DNA of 64,000 bases from Sulfitobacter marinus (GTDB taxonomy: Bacteria > Pseudomonadota > Alphaproteobacteria > Rhodobacterales > Rhodobacteraceae), in contig NZ_FPAJ01000001.1 in the NCBI RefSeq assembly GCF_900116285.1, forward strand, positions 124,001 to 188,000. Reading direction: 5' to 3'. The notes under the pieces were generated by a model, which was given only the letters and a program-made list of their open reading frames with translations, was not told the DNA's origin and searched no databases. Position numbers and translations under genes: made by a program. This document shows, piece after piece, positions 36,120-44,134 of this stretch. Within the stretch, counting starts at the first letter, position 1; each line of letters begins with the position of its first letter.

Positions 36120-36299
36120 ATGGCGTCCGACGTGAAGCTGGCACTGTCCATGCGGATCGCGCGTCATGGTGGCAATACCGAGGTGGCCTTGGCTGCCAAC
36201 GTGTCTCTTGTCTGGGAATATTCAGGCGAGATGGATGAAGTACCCGTCAACGGTCGGAGATGCATGCACGGGGGTCCGAACCGGAGAACTTATGGGTGA
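36120..36299 (+). CDS. Possible small ORF overlapping the reverse transcriptase start
   Basis: A 59-codon frame from ATG 36120 to TGA 36297-36299, overlapping the reverse transcriptase ATG by 8 bp. The predicted peptide begins MASDVKLALSMRIARHGGNT and has ordinary protein composition. Coupling to the downstream gene would be possible. There is no clear ribosome binding site, so the call is tentative; the stretch may instead be part of an untranslated leader RNA. Confidence 0.3.
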   Translation: MASDVKLALSMRIARHGGNTEVALAANVSLVWEYSGEMDEVPVNGRRCMHGGPNRRTYG

Positions 36300-37629
36300 T
36301 CTTTTCAAGGCAGTTCGAGCTGAAAGCAATATGTTCGCCGCATGGCGTCATGTTAAAAGAAGTGCGCTGAGTTCCGCTAACATGGAGATCAAAGGCGCGG
36401 CGTCAGTTTTTGAGCACCAGCATCAGCGCTACATCAAGCGTTTCATTCGCCAGTTGCAGCAGGGGACGTTTGAATTCGATGCGGTACAAGGTGTGCTCGC
36501 CGATAAAAAAGAGCGTGAGAGAGCAAATAAGGATCCAAGGCCGATAGCAATCGCCACCCTTAAAAACCGTGTTGTACAGCGTGCTATCTTACAAATTTTA
36601 CAACCACGCAAACCCCGGGATGTCAAAGAGGTCGATGGTCGTTTCGAAACTACCGTGAATCCGGCTTTGGGTAAGATTAATGACGTAAACTCATCCGCTT
36701 ATGGCGTTGGGGGGCTGATCAAACCCTATGGAGGTGTTGGGCGTGGTATCGATGCAATCATGTCAGCCATGAATCACGGAGCGACGCTTTTTTACCGCTC
36801 TGACATCAAGGCGTTCTTCACTGACATTCCGGTGGCCCCGGTTATCGAGTTCGTCAGGAAAGAAACAGGCGATGACAAACTGGCAGACCTGTTTGCACTT
36901 GGCCTTGAAGTACACCTTGGCAACGAGGATGAGCTTCGTGGGTATGCGCACCTATTTCCTTCTAATGGGCACGGAGTAGCTCAAGGCTCCTCCCTGTCAG
37001 CTTTTGCTGGCAACGTGCTTCTTTATGATATGGATCATGAAATTAACGCGTTGGGCGTCACCGGAATTCGCTATATTGACGATATAATGATCGTTGCAGA
37101 TACTCAGGGGAAACTGGATGCGGCAGTCGCCTTAGCGCAGTTAAAGCTGAAAAACCTTGGTTTTACCCTCTATGAACCTATTAACGGGAGCGATAAGGCC
37201 GAGACTGGAAGGTGTTCAGACAGTTTCGGGTTCTTGGGATGCACTCTACATCCGAAAAAGTGTGTGCCGAGCGCCGCATCTGTGAAACGTATTTTAGCCG
37301 ACGCAGAGGACACGTTTTCTAAATCTCAAAACACCATCAAGCGCTTCAAGGAAAAGGGCGGTTCCTTTCATTCGCAGCAATCTCCAAGCTCTGTCCTACA
37401 CACACTCGGAAAAAAGCTATATGGTTGGCAAAAGTCTTTTGCGTTCTGTGACGACGTAACCATCTTCGAGCACGTTGACGAACGGATTGCGAAGCGCGTC
37501 GAAAAATACAATCAGATTGTGGCCCGCCATACGCGTGGGTTAAGCCTATCTCAAAAGGCGACGGTCTACGGCCTTCCATCTACAGTTGAAATGTTTTTCG
37601 CGTCCCGTCGGTATGATCCCAATTCTTGA
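36292..37629 (+). CDS. Reverse transcriptase, probably of a defence-associated (DRT/UG-type) group
   Basis: RNA-directed DNA polymerase of 445 residues. Visible motifs are RPIAIATLKNRVVQRAI (83-99), motif A with the catalytic Asp in FYRSDIKAFFTDIP (Asp171), motif B VAQGSSLSAF (229-238), motif C YIDD (261-264) and FGFLGCTLHPKK (312-323). No group II intron maturase or endonuclease domain follows, and the usual retron motif between RT2 and RT3 is not seen, so it most resembles the unknown/DRT lineages. The ATG at 36292 has GGAG 7 bases upstream. The active site is complete. Whether it needs the upstream noncoding region as template is unknown. Confidence 0.85.
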   Translation: MGDLFKAVRAESNMFAAWRHVKRSALSSANMEIKGAASVFEHQHQRYIKRFIRQLQQGTFEFDAVQGVLADKKERERANKDPRPIAIATLKNRVVQRAILQILQPRKPRDVKEVDGRFETTVNPALGKINDVNSSAYGVGGLIKPYGGVGRGIDAIMSAMNHGATLFYRSDIKAFFTDIPVAPVIEFVRKETGDDKLADLFALGLEVHLGNEDELRGYAHLFPSNGHGVAQGSSLSAFAGNVLLYDMDHEINALGVTGIRYIDDIMIVADTQGKLDAAVALAQLKLKNLGFTLYEPINGSDKAETGRCSDSFGFLGCTLHPKKCVPSAASVKRILADAEDTFSKSQNTIKRFKEKGGSFHSQQSPSSVLHTLGKKLYGWQKSFAFCDDVTIFEHVDERIAKRVEKYNQIVARHTRGLSLSQKATVYGLPSTVEMFFASRRYDPNS

Positions 37630-37911
37630 TTGCAGGCTATGGTACTGAGGCCGCGCTGTCCGACGGAGGCCAGACCTTCCGCCCGCACGTTGGGATCACT
37701 AAGCAGGGAGCGTTTGCCAATCGAATCCGTGGTCGTTCTGGTAAGCCCATCCGCTTGCGTGAATGGTCTGTCGTGCCGACGGACATGATCCATGATGTCG
37801 TTGTGAAGATCCAGGTTGGAGCGTGCATCTATTCGGATGCCAGCCTGATGAGGTGACACTCATCAGAAAGTGAAAGGCACGCGTCGATCGAAGCAAATCT
37901 GGAGGTCGTGG
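37630..37911. other. Gap after the reverse transcriptase
   Basis: About 280 bp. Overlapping short frames exist on both strands, none with a ribosome binding site or known similarity. It may be a 3' RNA region or a decayed gene. Confidence 0.35.
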
Positions 37912-38265
37912 TCAGCTCTTGGGAGCGTCTGAAGGTATGAACGGCAGGCTTTGTGTCTTTACCCCATCAAGCTTTTTCGATTTCTCCGTTCCGGCGAAGC
38001 ATTCATAATCGAGCACAGAAAGCCCCAAGAAATCTCGATCTCTTTGTGATCGAATCAGAGCGTGAATGCGCTCCAGACTCTGTTCTTGCTGCCGCTCGGA
38101 CAAGGTGTTTAGGCCAGCAAGGTATGCTGCGCCGTAAAGGATTTTTCGGCGGGTATCATCTCTACGTTCCTGCTTACTGGATTGTGCTTTTAGATCGCGC
38201 AGCTTTTGCCGTTCTCTGTCAATCTTCTTCTCGGCGGCTGCGATTTTTTGGTCGATGTTTACCAT
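37912..38265 (-). CDS. TraD/MobC-like mobilization accessory protein
   Basis: A basic helical protein of 117 residues. The start MVNIDQKIAAAEKKIDRERQ and the following KLRDLKAQSSKQERRDDTRR give a charged coiled coil, and KILYGAAYL after it matches the small TraD-type proteins found beside MOBQ relaxases. The ATG at 38265 follows GGAGAA. It diverges from the relaxase gene, with the origin of transfer between them. It probably helps relaxosome assembly at oriT. Confidence 0.7.
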   Translation of the reverse strand: MVNIDQKIAAAEKKIDRERQKLRDLKAQSSKQERRDDTRRKILYGAAYLAGLNTLSERQQEQSLERIHALIRSQRDRDFLGLSVLDYECFAGTEKSKKLDGVKTQSLPFIPSDAPKS

Positions 38266-38390
38266 TACGATTTCTCCGATTTTGGCATTGTTGAATTGGA
38301 CATAGGTCTTTGCCAGGAATTTCGCGCGGGAATTACAATTTTTGACGGCAGATGAGGTGGGTGCCGATAAACCCGAAGCCAAAAAAGGCG

Positions 38391-38423
38391 AAGGGCGCGG
38401 TTACGCAACTCCGGTGGAGTTGC
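38391..38423 (-). other. Origin of transfer (oriT) of RSF1010/R1162 type
   Basis: On the minus strand an inverted repeat GCAACTCC-ACC-GGAGTTGC (38423-38405) is followed by the core GTAACCGCGCCCTT (38404-38391). R1162/RSF1010-type oriT has the same arrangement, with a core of the form TAA-N2-GCGCCCT, and nicks within GCG/CCC. The predicted nick here is on the minus strand between 38396 and 38395. A G+C stem followed by seven T residues (38423-38447) lies beside it. The relaxase gene starts 64 bp away. Confidence 0.72.
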
Positions 38424-38486
38424 CGCGCGCCTGCCGCGGGCTTTTTTTCGGGAGCGGACTTCGGCTGCGGGCACCAAGTCCTCTTT

Positions 38487-39716
38487 ATGATACACAAAGC
38501 ATCACGTCTCGAGATTAAGATCCGCAACCGCAGCAACTGTACTTCGATTGTTGCTGCTGCCGCCTATTGTGCTGGCGAGCGCTACCGCTGCGACCGCACT
38601 GGGCGATTAAAGAACTATCAGTGCCGCCGCGATGTCGTCTCGGTCGAGTCTATCAAAATGCCGCATGATCCAGAGCGGATCTGGAATGCGGCAGATGCCG
38701 TTGAAAAACACCCGGGAGCACGGCTGGCACGGGAATTTGTGATATCGCTGCCCGTCGATCTACCGCTCGATGTTCAGCGGAAATTGGTCCGCGGATATTG
38801 CCTCTGGATGCATGAGACCCATGGTGTTTCCTCATTTGCGTCAATCCATCATCCGCTGTCGGACGGGGCGGACAAAGAGATATTATCTGATCTTAGGCCA
38901 CAGACCGAGGGAAGGAAGAAGCCAATCAAGGTGCGAAAAGACGAACGAGGGAACCCTCTGAACCAGCATGTTCATATTCTCTGCCCAACACGGCACTGGT
39001 GCGACGAAACAGGACAGTTCACAAAAAAACTGCGTGATCTCGATCATATCGTGAAGGGACCGAAGTTTGTCCAGTCTGTTCGAGATGAGTGGGAGCGCCG
39101 CGTCAATCGCTTGCTTATTAAACATGGCATCAATGAGAAAGTAGATTTGCGCAGTTACAAGAAAATGGCGGCGGCTGGCGATGCGCCTGAAGGTCTGATG
39201 GCGCAAAAGAAGATGGGACCTAAAAATGCCGCGCGTGGACGTCAGCGAGAGTTAGAGGTCGGTGAAGATAGTACTTACCTTGGAGTCGATCGAGCAGAAA
39301 CCCAAAAACATAATGCAAATTGCTGGGATAGCTGGTTGACGCTTCGGGCGCTTGAACGCGAAAAAGGCAGGTTGGAGAGAGCGAGAGAACACGCTAACCA
39401 GACGGAGGCCGCAAGGCGCATGGAGGCGTCAGAAGCGGAAGCAAAGATCGCGGCTACGAAAACCGAGACGGCGCGTGTCGCAGCGATTGAAGCAGCACCA
39501 CACCTTGACGCGCTCGATCCTTATGCAGCGGCAATGGCTTGGGCAAAAGGCGGTAGGGATGAAACGATTGATCCGGCTTCAGACCGGCGTATGAATCCGG
39601 AGACGGAAACAGCGGCTACTTCAGGGTCGGGGATTCCGCCGAACGTAGAAATCAACAAAAATGCTGCGAGTAGGTTTGCTCGTCAACGGCAGCGCCAGAG
39701 AACACGCGGCGCTTAG
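38487..39716 (+). CDS. MobA/MobL-family (MOBQ) relaxase
   Basis: Nicks oriT and stays bound to the 5' end during mobilization; 409 residues. The catalytic Tyr is Tyr27 in AAAAYCAGERY, matching the position of Tyr25 in RSF1010 MobA. The metal-binding His residues are His121 in SIHHP and His161/His163 in NQHVHILCPTR. The segment between these His clusters is longer than in RSF1010 MobA. The C-terminal half is Ala/Glu/Arg rich and helical, without a primase domain; the element's primase-like protein is encoded separately. The ATG at 38487 was chosen from the motif distance, as the ribosome binding site is weak. Confidence 0.88.
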   Translation: MIHKASRLEIKIRNRSNCTSIVAAAAYCAGERYRCDRTGRLKNYQCRRDVVSVESIKMPHDPERIWNAADAVEKHPGARLAREFVISLPVDLPLDVQRKLVRGYCLWMHETHGVSSFASIHHPLSDGADKEILSDLRPQTEGRKKPIKVRKDERGNPLNQHVHILCPTRHWCDETGQFTKKLRDLDHIVKGPKFVQSVRDEWERRVNRLLIKHGINEKVDLRSYKKMAAAGDAPEGLMAQKKMGPKNAARGRQRELEVGEDSTYLGVDRAETQKHNANCWDSWLTLRALEREKGRLERAREHANQTEAARRMEASEAEAKIAATKTETARVAAIEAAPHLDALDPYAAAMAWAKGGRDETIDPASDRRMNPETETAATSGSGIPPNVEINKNAASRFARQRQRQRTRGA

Positions 39717-39788
39717 GAGTAAAGCTTAAAACCGAGCGGTGTCGACCGGCGTTCAGACCCGAAGAGTTGCGGTCGCCCGCCGAGACGA

Positions 39789-40244
39789 TCATGCTGCTGC
39801 GGATACAGTCTTGGAAGCGCAGTTCACTTTACTCGCTTTGCCCCATGGCTCACCCCATTGATTGAAAAGTGGGAAATTCTCTCGTCTATTCATGTGGTAG
39901 CGGCGGTAAGCATAAATTAGGTGAATTTCCTTCGGGATTGTTTCTTCGCCGTAATGGACCAGTTTGAGTTCGCGCTCACTGGCCGCAACTGCCCAATCCT
40001 TCGCCCTCAACCTTTCATCGTCCAGAAGCTGGAGAAGAGGTTGAGCTTTTGAGATGGCTTCAAGTGTTGAATGATTTGACTTTGCGGTCTTGCGTATTTC
40101 GCGTTCCGCCTGACACAGACGGAAAAGAAAAAGTTCTTGTAGCGCGACGTGCTCTTGAGCGCTTGTGTGGTTTCCGACTAATCTGACCAATCCGCCAAAT
40201 GCGCGGTTGTCGAGATCATCGTCGGAAATATTGGGCGAGTTCAC
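39789..40244 (-). CDS. Unknown protein, second gene of a two-gene unit
   Basis: A 151-residue soluble protein not recognised. It contains a helical stretch rich in Leu and Glu (ALQELFLFRLCQAEREIRKT) and a Tyr/Arg-rich segment (LIYAYRRYHMNRRENFP). It overlaps the upstream gene by 29 bp, so the two are probably cotranslated. Function unknown. Confidence 0.5.
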   Translation of the reverse strand: MNSPNISDDDLDNRAFGGLVRLVGNHTSAQEHVALQELFLFRLCQAEREIRKTAKSNHSTLEAISKAQPLLQLLDDERLRAKDWAVAASERELKLVHYGEETIPKEIHLIYAYRRYHMNRRENFPLFNQWGEPWGKASKVNCASKTVSAAA

Positions 40245-40572
40245 GTCCCCAGCTTATGCGCCGCTTAATCGCCATGTCTAACCAAGCGGAAACCACCTGA
40301 TGTTCCACAGTATATTTCGCGTGCGAGAAAGTCTCATTGTCGAAAGTCACCTGAAAAGAAGCTTTTGAAATGCGTTCAGTTGAGAGCGAAAACTTAATAA
40401 ATCGATTGGTTTTATCGAATTGAAACGTACCCCAGACGTCAAGCGTTAGCTCCTTCAACGAAGATCGAAATTTTACTGGAAGCGCATTGTCGATTTCACA
40501 CTTTATCTTCACAGTCTCGATGTCAATTTGTCCAGCAAGAATAGCAGGTAGGGCGATAGGGAGGGCGAGCAT
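40216..40572 (-). CDS. Unknown protein, first gene of a two-gene unit
   Basis: A 118-residue protein with a hydrophobic N-terminus (MLALPIALPAILAGQ) that could be a signal or anchor, followed by a beta-rich middle (LKELTLDVWGTFQFDKTNRF). Not recognised. It diverges from the replication gene, so the 156-bp gap holds two promoters. Confidence 0.5.
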   Translation of the reverse strand: MLALPIALPAILAGQIDIETVKIKCEIDNALPVKFRSSLKELTLDVWGTFQFDKTNRFIKFSLSTERISKASFQVTFDNETFSHAKYTVEHQVVSAWLDMAIKRRISWGRELAQYFRR

Positions 40573-40691
40573 TCGATTATCCTTTGTCTAAATACGGGCG
40601 AGTTATTCTGCCTGTGGTTAGGAAGTGGAGCTACCTCGGGTGATACGGAAACGGTCGAGTGCATTTGACCTCTAAAGAATTACGTCGCGAA

Positions 40692-40739
40692 ATTTTGAGA
40701 GGGTTCATTTCGGACGTAAGTCCTCAAAATGGAACCCTC
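40692..40739 (+). promoter_or_regulatory. Overlapping inverted repeats (possible pseudoknot) over the replication gene start
   Basis: Two 8-bp perfect stems interlock: 40692-40699 with 40723-40730, and 40699-40706 with 40732-40739. The first encloses a GGAC/GTCC hairpin and buries the ATG at 40729-40731. The stems cross, as in an H-type pseudoknot, or exclude each other. Both hide the start codon region, suggesting control of translation. Confidence 0.45.
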
Positions 40740-42378
40740 GCAACAACTTCATTTCTCCGATCATCCCCTACCGGCCCTCACCAAGATGCGGGCCGAGGAT
40801 TATCTACGGCTGCTTCACCCAGAAGGTGCGCACGGCCAAGTAACGTTGATGCGGCTGGACGACGATGTGAAATGCGCCCGCACATATGATTGTGCATCTC
40901 TGCCTTTTACAGCCTCTGTTTGGCTCGACGTCTCGGCCTATGTCACGCTGCACCGGTTTCATGGCCCTCGCAGCTACGGCCGTCTGGCGGCACTCAATGT
41001 ACTGGCCTTGGACCTTGATTATAGAACCATGCCTTGCTGGCGAGATGCCGCGCTCAGCAAAGTCGTCGAGGCATTCTCGGCTGTCGTACAATCCTTGGGG
41101 CTGCCGATGCCGTCAACGCTGACGGATACCGGGCGCGGTTTCGCGGCTCTGTGGTTTATTGACGAGCTGCATCCGGCAGCCTTGGAAAGATGGCAGGCGG
41201 CACAGGCCTGTCTTATAGATTTGTTCCAGAAGTTTGGAGCGGATCGCGCCTGTTGCGACCCTGCGAGAGTTTTTCGCATACCTGAAACTATCAATAATAA
41301 GAATGGTCGCGAGGTCGCCGTGCTTGGAGGCACGCTGCGGCGCTACGGTTTTGATGCGCTCGCTGATCGAATTTATATTGCGGCGGGTCGGCCAACGCGG
41401 GCTGCACTTGCTGACATGACCTCCGTACAGAAAGCGAACAAGCAGAAGGGTTCTACGGGACCGCGTGGTCTCGCCCCAGCTACACGCTTCCGTCATGTGC
41501 GCGGCGATTTATTGACGCTCGTGCACTACTGGAAAGATCAGGTACCCGAGGGTCTCCGCAACGTGTGGCTACATGTCTATGCTACGTGCCTCACGCATGA
41601 ACACGATGTGAAAGACCTTGAGTCTGAAGTGGAGCGGGTCGCAGCCCAGTATTGCATCGGGCTGTCGCGGACGGAGGTGGCGTCTGTGATCCGAGCCGCC
41701 ATTCGGCGCCTCAAGCGCGACCAGCAAAAGTATAACTATTCTGGTGCGCGAATTGCGGAGATGCTCGGAGTCTCCGACTGCCTCGCGAAGAAGCTCGATT
41801 TGCGGCAAGTATTTTCCTCCGTGGAAAGAAGTAAACGGCGGGTTGAGAGCGAAGCCGCCCGTCGCCGTGCTAAGGGCATGAAGATGCGCAAGGACTACCT
41901 GGCGGCAAACAACATCTCGACCGAAAAGCCATGGCTGGTACACGGTTATTCTCGGTCGACATGGTATCGAAAGGGATGCCCACCCGCGTCGGTGACAGAA
42001 AGAAAAACCGCTGAAATTAAAGACGTGGAACCCTGCAGAAAAAGTGAGACAAGTCTACTACTACGACAGGGGGGCTTGCCACGCGGAACGCCATTGCTAA
42101 AGGCTGCAGTGGGGCACCAGCCGCTCAAACACCCCCCCGACAGCAACCCGAAACACTCCATGGAGCATATACCTTCGATCAGGCAGCGCGCCGACAGCGC
42201 CCGCTTACGCCCTAATCTCCTGCCAATCTCGATGTTGTCTGCCAAGGTCATGGCTACATCGCCACCAGAGCGTAGTCCTGCTGGAAGCTGCACGAGATAT
42301 GTATCGGAATTGCGCGCTGAGACTGAGGATCCGACGATTGGCAGACCTTTTGCGAAGTTGCATCCAGCAAGACAGTGA
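40729..42378 (+). CDS. RepB-primase-like replication protein
   Basis: A 549-residue protein with an N-terminal archaeo-eukaryotic primase-like domain. Supporting blocks are LNVLALDLDYR (metal-binding acidic pair), LTDTGRGFAALWFIDE and DPARVFRIPETINNKNG, the arrangement of the RepB_primase family found in plasmid and ICE replication proteins. A helical middle (about 240-360) and a basic, probably disordered tail follow. Its job is most likely priming of the transferred or excised strand. No separate helicase gene is visible. The start codon lies within interlocking inverted repeats; an ATG at 40786 is an alternative. Confidence 0.65.
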   Translation: MEPSQQLHFSDHPLPALTKMRAEDYLRLLHPEGAHGQVTLMRLDDDVKCARTYDCASLPFTASVWLDVSAYVTLHRFHGPRSYGRLAALNVLALDLDYRTMPCWRDAALSKVVEAFSAVVQSLGLPMPSTLTDTGRGFAALWFIDELHPAALERWQAAQACLIDLFQKFGADRACCDPARVFRIPETINNKNGREVAVLGGTLRRYGFDALADRIYIAAGRPTRAALADMTSVQKANKQKGSTGPRGLAPATRFRHVRGDLLTLVHYWKDQVPEGLRNVWLHVYATCLTHEHDVKDLESEVERVAAQYCIGLSRTEVASVIRAAIRRLKRDQQKYNYSGARIAEMLGVSDCLAKKLDLRQVFSSVERSKRRVESEAARRRAKGMKMRKDYLAANNISTEKPWLVHGYSRSTWYRKGCPPASVTERKTAEIKDVEPCRKSETSLLLRQGGLPRGTPLLKAAVGHQPLKHPPDSNPKHSMEHIPSIRQRADSARLRPNLLPISMLSAKVMATSPPERSPAGSCTRYVSELRAETEDPTIGRPFAKLHPARQ

Positions 42379-42629
42379 GATTTATCAGATGGCCTGACGC
42401 TACTCCCGAAGGTTCACTGCATCGACGTCACCAAAGTTCGGCAATATTTACTCCGAAGCGACGAAGTGCCCAGATTTTATCAGTAATTAGAACACTGGAG
42501 TAAAGAGGCTGCGGTTCATTTTGTCCGCGCTCTTCTGTGAGAGACCGCGGACAGAATGAACCCGCCACCAGCAGCGAATAGATGCTTGAAGCAAGGAGTT
42601 CCTCTTTGCACTGTTGGAGTACGACTAAT

Positions 42630-43088
42630 ATGAATATTGTCACCCCTTGGGCTCTCAAGCCGACAACGCCACATCAACACTCAAATTTTCCCATTCATGG
42701 GTTTGTTGAGAAATATCACAATGGACTTCACCATGCGGCATACTTGCTGGCCGGTGGCGAAGGAGCAAACCTCGTCGAAAATATTTCCGATGCTCTGGGC
42801 CGAGAAATGATGCCGTCCCGACGGACAATGGGCCTGCTCAGCAAGTTAAAGGACATCTTATTCCTGAAGCACGTTGATGAGCCATACCAACCGGAATCTG
42901 GCTATTTCGCGGCCATCGACCCCGCGGACCCAATGGTCGAGGAGATCTGCCTGCTCGCTGACGGCTTTGCCGAGGCATTGCGCATCTGTTCCGAGGCTTC
43001 CCCGCTGGGTAACTGTGCAAACAACGTCAACGGCGTTCATGGTTCCCATCATCACGCCGTTGCTCAAGAAATGGGAGATCTGCAATGA
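42630..43088 (+). CDS. Unknown protein, coupled to the next gene
   Basis: A 152-residue soluble protein not recognised, His-rich near the C-terminus (GVHGSHHHAVAQEMG). The ATG at 42630 follows GGAG at 10 bases. Its stop overlaps the start of the next gene as ATGA. Paired small genes in such elements may be toxin-antitoxin or regulatory units, but no motif supports a choice. Confidence 0.5.
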   Translation: MNIVTPWALKPTTPHQHSNFPIHGFVEKYHNGLHHAAYLLAGGEGANLVENISDALGREMMPSRRTMGLLSKLKDILFLKHVDEPYQPESGYFAAIDPADPMVEEICLLADGFAEALRICSEASPLGNCANNVNGVHGSHHHAVAQEMGDLQ

Positions 43089-43510
43089 GTGTAGAACTTT
43101 CCCACCGAGAATTTTTGTTGGCGTTGACTGCAGACGCGGTGATGCAAGCTCGCATTGCCCGCGACCAACTTTATGATGTTATCATTCCGTCGCTTCCTCC
43201 TCTGCGCCGAGCAATCGCTGAGGCAGTAAAGCGTCACCTCAACGCAGATGCTTTGCTCACGGAGCCATTCCTCCATGATCTGGAGATACTCATTGATTTC
43301 ATGAGAGTTGAAATCGAAAAAGATGTTCAGACGACGTGGATCGCGGATGAACACAACGTGCATGGTGGGCATCACCAGCGTCATTTCGATACGCGCACAC
43401 ATTCTCTGGCGGTCGCTGTCGGACATCTTATTGGGCTCTACGAGGCGGTCACCGAAGTAATCGATACGGTCCAGGCCGAGCGGTTGATGGACGACCTTCT
43501 TCAGGGATGA
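43085..43510 (+). CDS. Unknown protein, coupled to the previous gene
   Basis: A 141-residue helical protein not recognised. It starts at the ATGA overlap with the upstream gene and ends just before a perfect 11-bp terminator stem, so the two genes form one transcription unit. A His-rich patch (EHNVHGGHHQRHFDTRTH) is near the centre, similar in flavour to the His cluster of its partner; metal binding is possible. Confidence 0.5.
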   Translation: MSVELSHREFLLALTADAVMQARIARDQLYDVIIPSLPPLRRAIAEAVKRHLNADALLTEPFLHDLEILIDFMRVEIEKDVQTTWIADEHNVHGGHHQRHFDTRTHSLAVAVGHLIGLYEAVTEVIDTVQAERLMDDLLQG

Positions 43511-43516
43511 CGCAGG

Positions 43517-43545
43517 ACGGCGCTGAGCTTCAGCGCCGTCATCTT
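43517..43545 (+). terminator. Terminator of the coupled small gene pair
   Basis: Perfect 11-bp stem GACGGCGCTGA/TCAGCGCCGTC (43517-43527 with 43531-43541), a 3-nt loop and a weak T tract. Confidence 0.75.
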
Positions 43546-43930
43546 GAGGGCTGAGATGCCCAGAGGTTGCCTTGGCCAGCCACCAGCCAGCGCGTGCCGG
43601 CCTTTCACCCCAACTGCTGCTCACGGCCTGCACGCGTTTGATATGCAATCTGTCTCGACGAAGGCTTTTGTCGATGTTGATTACGCCGCGATAGGCCGAT
43701 CTCCAAAGGAACGCTCAAGATAATTCGCAAAAAGGGTGCAGAGGAAATCGTAGTTGATCAGCTGCGCTCTCAGTTTTGAGTTTTTGTCCATACAGTGACT
43801 CGATTCAAGTAACTGATTTATAATGATTAATTTGAAATATCTACCGGAATTCGAGAGATATCGAACCATAAACACAGATGTCCCCGAAATGCGAAAATCC
43901 GACGCACATCCTCGAAAATGAGGAAACACA
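43546..43930. other. Gene-free stretch before the integrase operon
   Basis: About 385 bp. An 82-codon frame on the minus strand (43681-43929) has no ribosome binding site or recognisable similarity and is not called. The region should hold the integrase promoter. Confidence 0.35.
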
Positions 43931-44134
43931 ATGCCAGCCGCACGCCCATCTCAAGCTTCTCTCTCAAATGCCATCAGTGCCGTGATTACCGCAGGGCTCA
44001 TACCCGGTGCTCTTCATGTTCACGGAGACGGTTCTTTCCGGATCGAAATATCTGTCTCAGATGCAATCGATACGAAAATTCGAAGTGAAGAGGCGTTTTC
44101 GGACGAGCCAGAAAGATTTGAGGACCTACGATGA
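43931..44134 (+). CDS. Small protein coupled to the integrase
   Basis: A 67-residue protein whose stop overlaps the integrase start (ATGA). The core SNAISAVITAGLIPGALHVH, followed by GDGSFRIEI, matches a type of small ORF I recall upstream of tyrosine integrases in alphaproteobacterial islands (AGL...DG...I pattern). It may regulate or assist the integrase, possibly as a directionality factor, but this is inferred from position only. Confidence 0.6.
   Translation: MPAARPSQASLSNAISAVITAGLIPGALHVHGDGSFRIEISVSDAIDTKIRSEEAFSDEPERFEDLR

Noticed and set aside
36292-37629. Diversity-generating retroelement
   Set aside because: No nearby template/variable repeat pair with adenine-specific differences and no Avd-like gene was seen.
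37566-37859. Overlapping short frames on both strands after the reverse transcriptase
   Set aside because: No ribosome binding site, no known similarity and conflicting strands; the region was listed only as a gap.
43681-43929. 82-codon minus-strand frame upstream of the integrase operon
   Set aside because: No ribosome binding site or family resemblance; it lies in the expected promoter region.
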